A stretch of 64,000 nucleotides of DNA, taken from Niastella koreensis GR20-10 (GTDB lineage Bacteria; Bacteroidota; Bacteroidia; Chitinophagales; Chitinophagaceae). The stretch is from the NCBI RefSeq assembly GCF_000246855.1, contig NC_016609.1:4402001-4466000 (forward strand), written 5' to 3'. Positions 35,497 to 44,125 of this stretch are shown one piece after another. Position numbers and translations under genes: made by a program. Every line of letters starts with the position of its first letter. Position 1 is the stretch's first letter. A model generated the notes under the pieces. That model was not told the DNA's origin. It was given only the letters and a program-made list of their open reading frames with translations, and did not search any database.

Positions 35497-38400
35497 TTAG
35501 AAATTAACGTTTACTCCAACAAATACCGAACGCGCCTGCGGATAACGGCCTTTGTCGATGCCGTATTCGTTCATGCCCACCTCAGGATCGAACCCTTTAT
35601 ACTTTGTGATGGTAACCAGGTTATTGGCGGTTACGTATACCCGCAGGGTATTTATCTTAACCCGGTTGGTCAGCTTGCCCGGTAAGGTATAACCCAGAGT
35701 CACGTTCTTGATACGGGCATAAGAGCCATTATCGAGATACCAGTCGCTCACGGTGCTGAAGTTGCCATTGGCATCGGTTAAAGACACCCGGGGAATGGCA
35801 GCATTGGGATTTTCCGGCGTCCAGGCATTCACTACATCATGCAGCATATTGTAATTCTGACCGCTCGCGCCGGCCTGCATGGCCAGGTACTTGAGACCGT
35901 TGAAGATCTTGTTGCCCTGTACCCCCTGCACAAAGAAGTTCAGATCAAAATTTTTGTAGCTGGCATTAAAACTGAAGCCATAGGTGAAATTGGGATAATT
36001 GCCCTTTCTTATCACCCGGTCACTATCATCAATTTTACCATTGCCGCTTACATCCACAAACTTCAGATCGCCGGGTTTTGCATTCGGCTGAATAAGGGCG
36101 CCATTTTTATTCTTATAGTTGTTTACTTCATCCTGCGTTTTAAATATCCCGGCCGTAGGTACCACGTAGTACGACCAAAGCGGGCTGCCCACCTGCATGA
36201 TCACCGGCGCCAGGGTGCTGCGGATGTTTATATCGGCTGTTGAAACGGTAGTGATATTATCGGTGAGGGAAACCAGTTTGTTCGATACTTTAGTGATCGT
36301 AGCACCTATGCTGTACTGAAATGCGGCTTTGGGATTACCATTGTAATTAATACCCAGCTCGATGCCTTTATCCTGCGCTTCACCCACGTTATCCCATTTA
36401 CCATAGTTTACCCCATTGGTACTGGCCGGCGGTCGGCGATACAGCATGTTCTCTGTATTCTTGATAAAATAATCGGCATTCAACGAAAGGCGGTTATCCA
36501 GCACAGCAACATCGGCCCCAACGTTGTATTGACGGGATTGAGCCCATTTCATATTCAAATTTGAAATAGCATCCTCTGCATATCCATACACCTGGGCGGG
36601 ATCCTGCCCCATGTAGGCGGTGGTAGGCTGCATAGGCACATTCACCGAGTTAGCCGGCAAACTACCCAGGTTACCCAGCAAACCATAACTGGTGCGCAGT
36701 TTCAGGTTGTTCAACCAGTTTATGCCATGCATAAACGCCTCGCGACTGATAACCCAACCGCCGGTAACTGCATAATAGTTGGCAAACTTGTTCCCTTTGG
36801 CCACCAGGGAAGTTCCATCGCGCCGGCCTAATAAGGTAAGCAGGTATTTTTCCTGGTAGTCATAGTTCACCCGCGCCAGGTACGAAACAAGCGCCTTTTC
36901 CGTCTTGTAGCTTTGGGGTTTAAAAATATCGTTGGCATTCTGAAAATAGCGGTACACCACCCGTTCATCGGTAAAATCCTGTGCCTGCGCATAGGCGCCT
37001 TCGGCCAGTTCGTGCTGGTATACATAACCAGCTACGGCCGTTACGTGATGTTCCCCAAATTCTTTATTATAAGTAAGCGTTTGTTCAGCCAGCAGGTTTG
37101 TGTAATTATCATTGCTGATGGAAAGCTGGTTGAAATCGAAGATCTTTCCGATTTCCAGCACGCGGGTATCAAACTCCCTGGCAGTAGAAAAACTTTTTGT
37201 AAGGGCAAAATTGCTTCGAAAGGTAAGGTTGCGGTGCAGTTTGATATCCACATATGGATTGATCAGAATTCCATTCACCGGGTTCTTGTAATCCAGGCGG
37301 TTCAGGTAAGCAACGGGGTTTATTACATCGCCATAGCTTCCGGCATAGGTAGCAGGCAGGCCTGCATAGGTACCATCCGCATTGTAAGGCGCCACGCTGG
37401 GTGGATAAAAGATCGCCGATAAGATAGCGCCGGTATAAGCGCTTTGGGTATTGGCGCCATTGCCATTGGTAAACGTGTATTGCAGGTTCTCCCCTACTTT
37501 TAACCAGGGTTTCAGTTGATGATCGGAGTTAAGACGGAAATTATACCGTTCGGTATAGGTATTCAGCAATGTACCCTCCGCCTTGCGATAACCAAAACCC
37601 ATAAAATATTTCGACTTATCACTGCCGCCATTGATATTGACGTTATAGTCGTTTATATGACCGGTCCTGAAAATATCATCCATCCAGTTGGTACGGGTTA
37701 TTTGTCCGTCGGGATAGGTGGTGGCATCAAAAGCCGGAGACCTTGGTTTGCCGGCATTGTCAGCAGCCAGGTTCATCATATCGGCGTATTCTTTGGCGTT
37801 TAACGGCTGCAATTTGCGCCAGGCCTTTTGTGCACCGTATTTGGCATCTACCGTGATGGAAGCGGCGCCTGATTTACCTTTTTTTGTAGTGATGAGAATT
37901 ACGCCGCCGGAAGCTCTTGCTCCATAAATAGCAGCCGACGCATCTTTCAACACAGAGATATTCTCAATTTCATTTGGGTTTACTACCGGCACACCATCCG
38001 TAACCACCCCATCCACAACATACAACACTTTCTCCCCGTTAATACCACCCAGTCCGCGAATACTCACGCTGGGTAGTGAGGTTGGGTCGCCCCCTTCATT
38101 CTGCACAATCACACCGGGCGCTTTACCCTGCAATAGCTCGGTAAAGTTGTGTACCGAACGCGACGCTACCTTATCGAGCTTTACATCTGTTTGCGCACCT
38201 GAAAATGTTCCTCTTTTTTGTGTACCATAACCCACCACCACTACCGTATTCAGCTGCGTTTCTTCGGGCTCTAATTTGATGAAATTGGGAGCGCCGGCTT
38301 TCAATATCACTTCCTTTATAGCATAGCCAACATAAGAAACTATAACTGTAATGGTTTCCCCATCGGCTTCCAGCCTGAAGGCCCCCTTTGAATCGGTTTG

Positions 38401-38904
38401 GGTACCCACTGTAGTGCCTTTAATGGTAAGGGTTACTCCCGATAAAGGAGCAGCATCATCTGTTACCGTTCCGGTAAACACCTGGCTGCCCGCTGAATAA
38501 CTGATAAAGTTGCTTCCGGGTTGTTCGGGAACAGTTGATGAGTTAGCCGGCTTTTTTTCTTTATTATAGATCACCACGGTATTGGCATGGCTTTCAAAAT
38601 CAAGACTGGTTTTACCCAATACTTTCCTGAGCGCCTCTTCAACCGTGATCTCCTTTTTTTCGTGAAGGGTTACTGTGTATTGCCTTACGTCACTTACGTC
38701 AAAAGCGAATTTCACCTGAACCCTGATGGCGATATCTGTCAGTACTTTTTCAAGCGGTTGCTGATCTACATTGATAAGCACCGTTTTCTTAAGCGGGTTG
38801 GCTGTTTGCGCCGTCAGGGGCAAAATAAAAGCCAGCAAACAAAAGAGCGTAGCGGCCCGTGAAAGCAAGCAGATTGCTTTCCATCTGTTTACAGAAGGAC
38901 TCAT
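35497..38904 (-). CDS. SusC/RagA TonB-dependent outer-membrane receptor with STN domain (locus A)
   Basis: This 1135-aa receptor has a signal peptide (about 1-33), an STN domain (about 40-115) that contacts FecR, and a carboxypeptidase-regulatory-like domain (about 135-220). A TonB plug (about 225-345) follows, with SIRGLGGINGEKVLYVVDG and the SusC signature KDASAAIYGARASGGVI, then a 22-strand barrel ending in aromatic Phe. It imports a ligand delivered by SusD using TonB energy. The STN domain plus upstream FecR and sigma genes mark a trans-envelope signalling locus. It is 21 bp behind fecR and 20 bp before susD, so they form one operon. Confidence 0.96.
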   Translation of the reverse strand: MSPSVNRWKAICLLSRAATLFCLLAFILPLTAQTANPLKKTVLINVDQQPLEKVLTDIAIRVQVKFAFDVSDVRQYTVTLHEKKEITVEEALRKVLGKTSLDFESHANTVVIYNKEKKPANSSTVPEQPGSNFISYSAGSQVFTGTVTDDAAPLSGVTLTIKGTTVGTQTDSKGAFRLEADGETITVIVSYVGYAIKEVILKAGAPNFIKLEPEETQLNTVVVVGYGTQKRGTFSGAQTDVKLDKVASRSVHNFTELLQGKAPGVIVQNEGGDPTSLPSVSIRGLGGINGEKVLYVVDGVVTDGVPVVNPNEIENISVLKDASAAIYGARASGGVILITTKKGKSGAASITVDAKYGAQKAWRKLQPLNAKEYADMMNLAADNAGKPRSPAFDATTYPDGQITRTNWMDDIFRTGHINDYNVNINGGSDKSKYFMGFGYRKAEGTLLNTYTERYNFRLNSDHQLKPWLKVGENLQYTFTNGNGANTQSAYTGAILSAIFYPPSVAPYNADGTYAGLPATYAGSYGDVINPVAYLNRLDYKNPVNGILINPYVDIKLHRNLTFRSNFALTKSFSTAREFDTRVLEIGKIFDFNQLSISNDNYTNLLAEQTLTYNKEFGEHHVTAVAGYVYQHELAEGAYAQAQDFTDERVVYRYFQNANDIFKPQSYKTEKALVSYLARVNYDYQEKYLLTLLGRRDGTSLVAKGNKFANYYAVTGGWVISREAFMHGINWLNNLKLRTSYGLLGNLGSLPANSVNVPMQPTTAYMGQDPAQVYGYAEDAISNLNMKWAQSRQYNVGADVAVLDNRLSLNADYFIKNTENMLYRRPPASTNGVNYGKWDNVGEAQDKGIELGINYNGNPKAAFQYSIGATITKVSNKLVSLTDNITTVSTADINIRSTLAPVIMQVGSPLWSYYVVPTAGIFKTQDEVNNYKNKNGALIQPNAKPGDLKFVDVSGNGKIDDSDRVIRKGNYPNFTYGFSFNASYKNFDLNFFVQGVQGNKIFNGLKYLAMQAGASGQNYNMLHDVVNAWTPENPNAAIPRVSLTDANGNFSTVSDWYLDNGSYARIKNVTLGYTLPGKLTNRVKINTLRVYVTANNLVTITKYKGFDPEVGMNEYGIDKGRYPQARSVFVGVNVNF

Positions 38905-38925
38905 AAATAGAACGTTATGGATTAA

Positions 38926-39873
38926 TTATTGAATGAAGACTGTTTGGTTATGTAACGAAAACTGAATATGATCTTTAGCGCCCAACAGGTTCAGGATCCT
39001 GATCACTTCCTGTAAAGGGATATCACGTTTAACCTGCAGGTAATAATCGCCGGTATATTGGGTACGTTTGTTTTCAACCGATACATTAAAATGATCCTGC
39101 AACCATTGCATTACTTCGTTCAGGGCTGCATTTTGCAGGAACAGATCACCCCTGATCCAGGCATTGGCTTCGCCCTCCTGCGCACTGTCTTTACGCACCG
39201 TATTCTGTTGTTTTATATAGCGTAACCGTTGGCCTGGCAACAGGTAGCCCAGGGTATCCTGCTGTTTATGCACCAGCACTTTTCCGGTAACCACCGACAC
39301 TTTTACCTCACCTGTACGACTGAGCATTTTTACCGAGAAAGAAGTGCCCTTTACTGTGGTACTCACCCCATTTGATTGAACCGTGAACGGATGCGCCGCA
39401 TCTTTTTTTACCTCGAAAAAAGCTTCCCCCCGTTGCAGCGTTATGTTCCTGTGACCCGAAAAATTGCTGTAATATATAATCATTGAATTATCGTTGAGCC
39501 ACACCGTGCTGCCATCGGGCAACAATTGCTTTTCTACTTTACCAGGCGCAGCGGCCACCACCACGCGGGTTGGAAGAGTAAACCAGTAAGCAAGACCGCA
39601 ACAAACGATCAGCGCAGCAGCTGCTGCGGCATATTTTATCCAGATATTCCGGCTACGGGTTTTAACAGGCAGATCAGGGAGCACCGCCGAAAAAACGGCA
39701 TCATGCATCCTGCTTTTCAGCAATAAACGGGCATTATCATTGGTAAAGGAATACGGTTCACCTGCAGCCGATTGTTTATCCAGCCAACTGTATAACTCCT
39801 GCAATTCTTCTTCAGTACAGGCATTCCGGCTGAACTTTTCCAGTAATTGATCGATATGTTCCTGATAATTCAA
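38926..39873 (-). CDS. FecR family anti-sigma factor (locus A)
   Basis: This 315-aa inner-membrane regulator has an N-terminal cytosolic helical domain (about 1-75) to hold the sigma factor and one membrane helix (IWIKYAAAAAALIVCCGLAYW, about 76-96). The periplasmic FecR domain (about 105-215) has KQLLPDGSTVWLNDNS and GEAFFEVKKDAAHPFTV. The C-terminal DUF4974 (about 245-315) contacts the STN domain of SusC. It lies between the sigma gene (52 bp) and SusC (21 bp). It would release or activate the sigma factor when SusC binds its ligand. Confidence 0.94.
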   Translation of the reverse strand: MNYQEHIDQLLEKFSRNACTEEELQELYSWLDKQSAAGEPYSFTNDNARLLLKSRMHDAVFSAVLPDLPVKTRSRNIWIKYAAAAAALIVCCGLAYWFTLPTRVVVAAAPGKVEKQLLPDGSTVWLNDNSMIIYYSNFSGHRNITLQRGEAFFEVKKDAAHPFTVQSNGVSTTVKGTSFSVKMLSRTGEVKVSVVTGKVLVHKQQDTLGYLLPGQRLRYIKQQNTVRKDSAQEGEANAWIRGDLFLQNAALNEVMQWLQDHFNVSVENKRTQYTGDYYLQVKRDIPLQEVIRILNLLGAKDHIQFSLHNQTVFIQ

Positions 39874-39925
39874 CGATGATTATTTTTCGGCTTTAACACT
39901 AAGACAGGTAAACATAAAAGGTCAA

Positions 39926-40528
39926 CTATCCGGAAGCAACATTTTTTTTAAAAAAGAAAAAAACAAGGAGGGTGAGCAGTTCCGCCTTCCATACCAGGCT
40001 TAATTTTTTAACTGCTGTATTTAACTGGTTGCGCACGGTTTGTTCGGAATTACCTGTTTCGTGGGCGATTTCACTAACAGACAGGCCCGAAAACTGGTGC
40101 AGTTCATACACCTGTTTCATTTTACGGGGAAGCGTGTTTACCAGCGATCGCAGGGCAGATTCCGTATCCTTTCGTTCATAAGCGGCGGCGGGAGAAATTC
40201 CGCTTTCATTATTATATAATACATCCAGGCTGGTAACAGGATATTTCTTTTTAGAGAGATGGTTCAGGATGCGGTTCTTTAAGGCAGTGAATAAGTAAGC
40301 GGGCAATGATTGTATTTCGGGCAGTTCATGGCGTTTATTCCAGAAATGAATAAAGAAGTCCTGCACTACTTCTTCCGCATCGTGCCTGTTTTGCAATACT
40401 TTAAATGCATATTGAAACAGTGGTTCCCACCAGGTATCGAAGAGAACCTGGAAAGAGGGCTGATGGCCACGGGCTATTTTTTGCAGTAATAATTTGTCAG
40501 CGTTTCCCACTTGCAGTGTTTTTAACAA
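39926..40528 (-). CDS. RNA polymerase ECF sigma factor (locus A)
   Basis: This protein of up to 200 aa has sigma region 2 (about 28-95: FQVLFDTWWEPLFQYAFKVL, DAEEVVQDFFIHFWNK) and region 4 (about 125-180: LPRKMKQVYELHQFSGLSVSEIA with a helix-turn-helix). The group is the Bacteroidota FecI-like sigma-70 family that works with FecR and SusC. No ATG is available: the frame opens with TTG at 40528 just after an in-frame TAA, and a GTG at 40510 is the alternative, so the start is uncertain by six codons. It should switch on the SusC/SusD operon, probably including itself. Confidence 0.93.
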   Translation of the reverse strand: MLKTLQVGNADKLLLQKIARGHQPSFQVLFDTWWEPLFQYAFKVLQNRHDAEEVVQDFFIHFWNKRHELPEIQSLPAYLFTALKNRILNHLSKKKYPVTSLDVLYNNESGISPAAAYERKDTESALRSLVNTLPRKMKQVYELHQFSGLSVSEIAHETGNSEQTVRNQLNTAVKKLSLVWKAELLTLLVFFFFKKNVASG

Positions 40529-40607
40529 CTTTTAGCAGCATGACATCTCCGGTCATACCGGCGCAAATTAAAAAGAGTTAGCGGGTAAGTGTTATTAAGA
40601 AATTATT

Positions 40608-40883
40608 ATGTGGGTAGTATATTTGACCTATGTTATTATCCTGCAACCATCTATACACATTCCTGTTCATCATATTATTATGCTGTGTAAAAGCCCCATA
40701 GAACCCGGTCACCATCAAATGATCTTCGCACCATGCACCATCGTTATCCATGAGTTGGGTCACAACCAGGGTCTTCCGCATTGCCCTACCAAAAATTGCA
40801 TCATGAACGACGCCAATGAGCGCATTCAAACCGTTGATCAGAGCGCAAATACCTATTGTTCGGTGTGTAAAGGCAAATTATAA
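40608..40883 (+). pseudogene. Archaemetzincin remnant (C-terminal zinc site intact)
   Basis: The last 44 codons carry an intact archaemetzincin signature: HELGHNQGLPHC from His48, then CIM, then exactly 17 residues, then CSVC. This matches the family pattern of three zinc-binding His, a structural zinc site of four Cys and the Met-turn. The family is normally about 180 aa. Here only about 47 residues precede the motif and they do not resemble the usual domain (no WGIFGLG-type segment), and the sigma gene starts 80 bp upstream on the other strand. I therefore call it a 5'-truncated or decayed gene. It could instead be a short expressed peptide, which I think less likely. Confidence 0.6.
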
Positions 40884-40885
40884 TC

Positions 40886-41411
40886 GATCATCAGTAACTT
40901 ACTTTGAGTCATCAGTAGCTTTATATGGCTCATCAGTAATTCACTTTAATTCATCCTTGTCAATTTATGCAATGGCTTTTACTAACTATGTGTCAACCCT
41001 TACTCATTATAGTTAATTAAGTTCCTATTATGTTTCATCAATTCTTATAAATAGATCATCCAGGACCAACTTTGGACCATCAGTTCGTAAGTTTAGTGCA
41101 TATCTGCTTAACTTATGCATATATCTTTAGTAGTTTTCACTATAAATAAGCAACGTATGCTCCAATGTTATGCACTTATGTGCCAATGTTATGTAGGGTT
41201 GTCCAAAAGTTATACCGGGTTGCTCCAATGTTTATACAGGTTGCACCAATGTTTATCCAGGTTGCTCCAATGTTATGTCAGGTTACTCCAATGTTGGTTC
41301 GAAATGCCACGTAGTTAGTCCTAAATGCGGCATCTTTAATGAGATTTGCCACAAAGTTTGATCAAAATGCCTAATTGTTTGATCAAAATGCCTAAATGTT
41401 GGGAATATGTG
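40886..41411. repeat. Degenerate tandem array with 21-bp period
   Basis: About 25 units in strict 21-bp register fill the gap behind the archaemetzincin remnant. CATCAGTA-like words start at 40889, 40910, 40931 and 40952, and CATC words recur in phase at 41036, 41057 and 41078. After one 2-bp phase shift, twelve units from 41159 share CTCCAATGTT (for example 41159, 41222, 41243, 41264). The last ones drift to TTTGATCAAAATGCC (41348-41390). There is no continuous reading frame and no constant repeat/variable spacer pattern, so it is not CRISPR. Confidence 0.85.
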
Positions 41412-41440
41412 ACTTAATTTCCCCTTAATGCCCCTTCCGC

Positions 41441-41485
41441 AAAAAAACAAGAGCTTTTCCCAGGCCAACTGCCCCGGAAAAGCTC
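41441..41485 (-). terminator. Terminator of the locus B operon
   Basis: GAGCTTTTCC (41451-41460) pairs perfectly with GGAAAAGCTC (41476-41485), and a T-run follows on the minus strand (A-run at 41441-41447). It lies about 50 bp past the DUF5017 stop. Confidence 0.85.
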
Positions 41486-41533
41486 CTGGTAAACGGATAG
41501 AAAGTACGGAAAAAGTGCAGGAATCGCACTACA

Positions 41534-42418
41534 TTACTGAACGGTTATATCAACATCTTTCACTTCGCTCTTTGCATCGTACCTGTTTATATTGGCAGCA
41601 ACAAAAGTTGCTTTGTAAGCGCCTGGCGCCCCATATATATAGGTAAACGATGCTAATGTGGTGGTCATATTCTTTAATGGCGTGCCGGTATCGGGCAACA
41701 CCTTCTTCAGATTCAATGGTTTTGAAATTACCCAGCCTTCAGCTTCCGGACTGCTGGTAGTGGTGCCGCCCTTTATTTGTAACTGCGAAGTAGAGATGGT
41801 CCAGGCTACACCCGGCGCCTTCATAGCTACCGATTTAAACCCGGCGGTAGACTCCCCTATCCCCAGCAGGGAATACGTAGTACTATCTGCCAGCACATTG
41901 GACAACGCAACCGATTTGATGGTCCAGGTGCGCTGGGCGCTGCCGGCCGTTCCGGTAAATTTAAACGCCACATAAACAGGATGGTCACCGGTAATAAATT
42001 GTGACAGATCTATAACGCCTGCATCTGTGGCGGTACTATTTGTCGCCAGCTTTGCTTTGCTGGTAACATCCGTCCAGGTAGCCTGGTAAATATTGGTTGA
42101 ATCGTATACGCCTGAAAAATCGGTAGACACCAGTAACTTCAGCGTATTTGTTTGTGAACCCGTTGTCATGGCCGTATTGAATTGCAATTGCGGAACGCCA
42201 TCTGCCGTTACCCGGTCATTGTATTCATACTTATGATAGGGCTCGCCCGAATAAAACGTCAGGTAGTAAGGATTGCCGGTAAACGAAAACCGGATCGTAT
42301 CGGCAAGGGCATAGGCATCTTTATCGGTGGTTACCGAAAAGCCCGTTGATTCAACTGTTTTTTTATTGCAGGCCGCACAGGTTATAATTAGCACTGTTAT
42401 AAAGAGGAATTTTTGCAT
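41534..42418 (-). CDS. DUF5017 domain lipoprotein (locus B)
   Basis: This 294-aa lipoprotein has a signal ending in CAAC, with Cys17 as the lipid site. After an N-terminal Ig-like strand set (FSVTTDKDAYALADTIRFSFTGN, about 25-95), the body matches DUF5017, with QFITGDHPVYVAFKFTG and the tail IYGAPGAYKATFVAANINRY. DUF5017 proteins are found behind SusD genes and are thought to be surface glycan-binding proteins, like SusE/F. It is the last gene of locus B, 110 bp behind SusD with a repeat between, and is followed by a terminator. It probably helps capture the same ligand as the SusC/SusD pair. Confidence 0.88.
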   Translation of the reverse strand: MQKFLFITVLIITCAACNKKTVESTGFSVTTDKDAYALADTIRFSFTGNPYYLTFYSGEPYHKYEYNDRVTADGVPQLQFNTAMTTGSQTNTLKLLVSTDFSGVYDSTNIYQATWTDVTSKAKLATNSTATDAGVIDLSQFITGDHPVYVAFKFTGTAGSAQRTWTIKSVALSNVLADSTTYSLLGIGESTAGFKSVAMKAPGVAWTISTSQLQIKGGTTTSSPEAEGWVISKPLNLKKVLPDTGTPLKNMTTTLASFTYIYGAPGAYKATFVAANINRYDAKSEVKDVDITVQ

Positions 42419-42430
42419 AATAAGATGTTA

Positions 42431-42526
42431 AGTGAGTAGTGAGTAGTCAGTAGTGAGTGGGCTTCTGATTATTCGGAAGTCTGAACAATAGCGAGTTCAC
42501 TCACTACAGACTACTCACTACTGACT
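42431..42526. repeat. GTGAGTAGTGAGTAG element, copy 3
   Basis: On the minus strand it begins 2 nt after the SusD stop (TAA, then TTAGTCAGTAGTGAG), with core GAACTCGCTATTGTTCAG and CTTCCGAATAATCAGAAGCC. Same orientation relative to the gene as copy 2. Confidence 0.88.
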
Positions 42527-42528
42527 AA

Positions 42529-44073
42529 TTACCAATAAGGATTCTGCACCATTTTTTTATTCAACGTCATTTCGCTTAAGGGAATGGGATACAACAAATG
42601 CTTGTCATTCACATTCGCTGCATTTACTGCGGCATAGGCATACGTAGTACCTCCCTTTGCTTTAAACTCGTCGGAGATATCGTGCATGGTTTGTACAAAG
42701 ATGCCCCAGCGAATGAGGTCGGGTTTGCGCAGCCCTTCAAAACACAATTCACGGGCCCGTTCATTGCGCACTTCATCGCGGAACCCATCCTGTGAGGCGA
42801 TGGCGGTATCTGTTAACCCGGCCCTACGGCGTACCAGGTTCAGCGATTCATTTGCCAGCGCAGTGGCCCCGGTGGCCTCGTTCTCTGCTTCTGCCAGCAT
42901 CAGCAATACATCGGCATAACGCAGAATGGGAAAATTGGTAGCTGTATAGTTTTTGTTCTTGGGAAATATTTTTTCATACTCCCGGCGCCATTTAGCCGTA
43001 TTGCGGCCATAAATATTAGTAGCGGGTAATGTTGTTTTTACCCCGGTGGCAGACATACTGTAGGTAGAAATGGACCAGTCGCGGCGAACATCAGTAGGTG
43101 CATATAAATAATACAGCTTCTGGGTGGTGCTGTTAAACCCATAAGCATATCCTATTGAATCGGTAACAGTGGACCGGCACAATACCCCGTTCTCATTACC
43201 AATACGGCCACCCTCTTTATATGCATCATTATTGGCGCCATAACATTCCGCTTCCCAGATACATTCTTTATAATCTTCAATATCCTGCACTTCATTGATG
43301 AAGATCTGTTTGTAATCTGGATTAAGATCATGCTCACCGGATTCCTTTACTTTCAACGCCCAGTCGCGCGCATCCTTGAACTTTTCGGTATCATGTAATG
43401 GCGCACCGGCCATGGTAAGGTATACGCGGGCCAGGATGCCCCGCACCGTTGACTTCGATACATGTCCGGAAGAACCGGTCTGCGTGGCTGTTTTCACCAG
43501 CGTTTCCGCTTCCTTCATATCGGCAACTATTTGTGCATACACCTCTTTGGTTGGCGTGCGGGCAAGATCTACATTATCTACAGAAACAGAAGGTGTCAAC
43601 TTCAACGGCACATCGCCATAGTATTGAACCAGGGTAAAATAATAGAAAGCCCGGAGGAACAGGGCCTCCCCTCCTACCACGCTTTTGGCATTGGCGTCCA
43701 TATCGGCTTTATCCATATTAGCCAGTAATGAATTCGCCCTTTCTATACCTGTATACAGGTTCTTCCATAAAGACGCCACATAGGTATCTGATGCATCATA
43801 GTTATAGCGGAAGGGACCGGTAGTAAAACTGGTATATGAAAAAAACGACTCATCCGTAGTGGCGTTGTGCCGGATGGGGATCTGTCCGCCCCACATGGTT
43901 TCCTGCGATATGATATCGTATACACCCGCCAGGGCTGAATTTACCTCCTGAGCGTTTGAATAATAGTTATCCGGTTCCAGGAAATGCGGTTTCTTTTCAA
44001 GAAATTTTTTGCAACTGCCTGCCACGGCGATCATCGTCGCCAGCAGACCCAGTAAAAAAATTCTTCGTTTCAT
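42529..44073 (-). CDS. RagB/SusD family nutrient-binding lipoprotein (locus B)
   Basis: This 514-aa surface lipoprotein has its lipid site at AGSC (Cys21), followed by KKFLEKKP. The N-terminal SusD-like domain (YYSNAQEVNSALAGVYDIIS) and the C-terminal RagB/SusD region (FPILRYADVLLMLAEAENEATG, NLVRRRAGLTD, ARELCFEGLRKPDLIRWG) are complete. It ends LLYPIPLSEM and NPYW, as usual for the family. It pairs with the SusC gene 52 bp upstream. Sequence differs strongly from the SusD of locus A, so the ligand is different. The RDEVRNERARE segment with FEGLRKPDLIRWG is typical of family members binding simple glycans. Confidence 0.95.
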   Translation of the reverse strand: MKRRIFLLGLLATMIAVAGSCKKFLEKKPHFLEPDNYYSNAQEVNSALAGVYDIISQETMWGGQIPIRHNATTDESFFSYTSFTTGPFRYNYDASDTYVASLWKNLYTGIERANSLLANMDKADMDANAKSVVGGEALFLRAFYYFTLVQYYGDVPLKLTPSVSVDNVDLARTPTKEVYAQIVADMKEAETLVKTATQTGSSGHVSKSTVRGILARVYLTMAGAPLHDTEKFKDARDWALKVKESGEHDLNPDYKQIFINEVQDIEDYKECIWEAECYGANNDAYKEGGRIGNENGVLCRSTVTDSIGYAYGFNSTTQKLYYLYAPTDVRRDWSISTYSMSATGVKTTLPATNIYGRNTAKWRREYEKIFPKNKNYTATNFPILRYADVLLMLAEAENEATGATALANESLNLVRRRAGLTDTAIASQDGFRDEVRNERARELCFEGLRKPDLIRWGIFVQTMHDISDEFKAKGGTTYAYAAVNAANVNDKHLLYPIPLSEMTLNKKMVQNPYW

Positions 44074-44125
44074 ATGATTCTTGTTAATGAGCTGTTCAAT
44101 TAAATAATTTCAAATGACAAGTTAT

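Noticed and set aside
40578-40829. 83-codon minus-strand frame opposite the archaemetzincin remnant
   Set aside because: It is the antisense shadow of the zinc-site frame and has no recognisable motif.
40816-41318. Two short plus-strand frames with heptad peptides (SSVxxF and LLQCYVR types)
   Set aside because: They arise because the DNA period is 21 nt. The frame changes between fragments, stops interrupt them, and units are conserved as DNA words rather than as codons.
40886-41411. CRISPR array
   Set aside because: Units are contiguous 21-mers with gradual drift. There is no constant repeat with unique spacers and no cas gene nearby.
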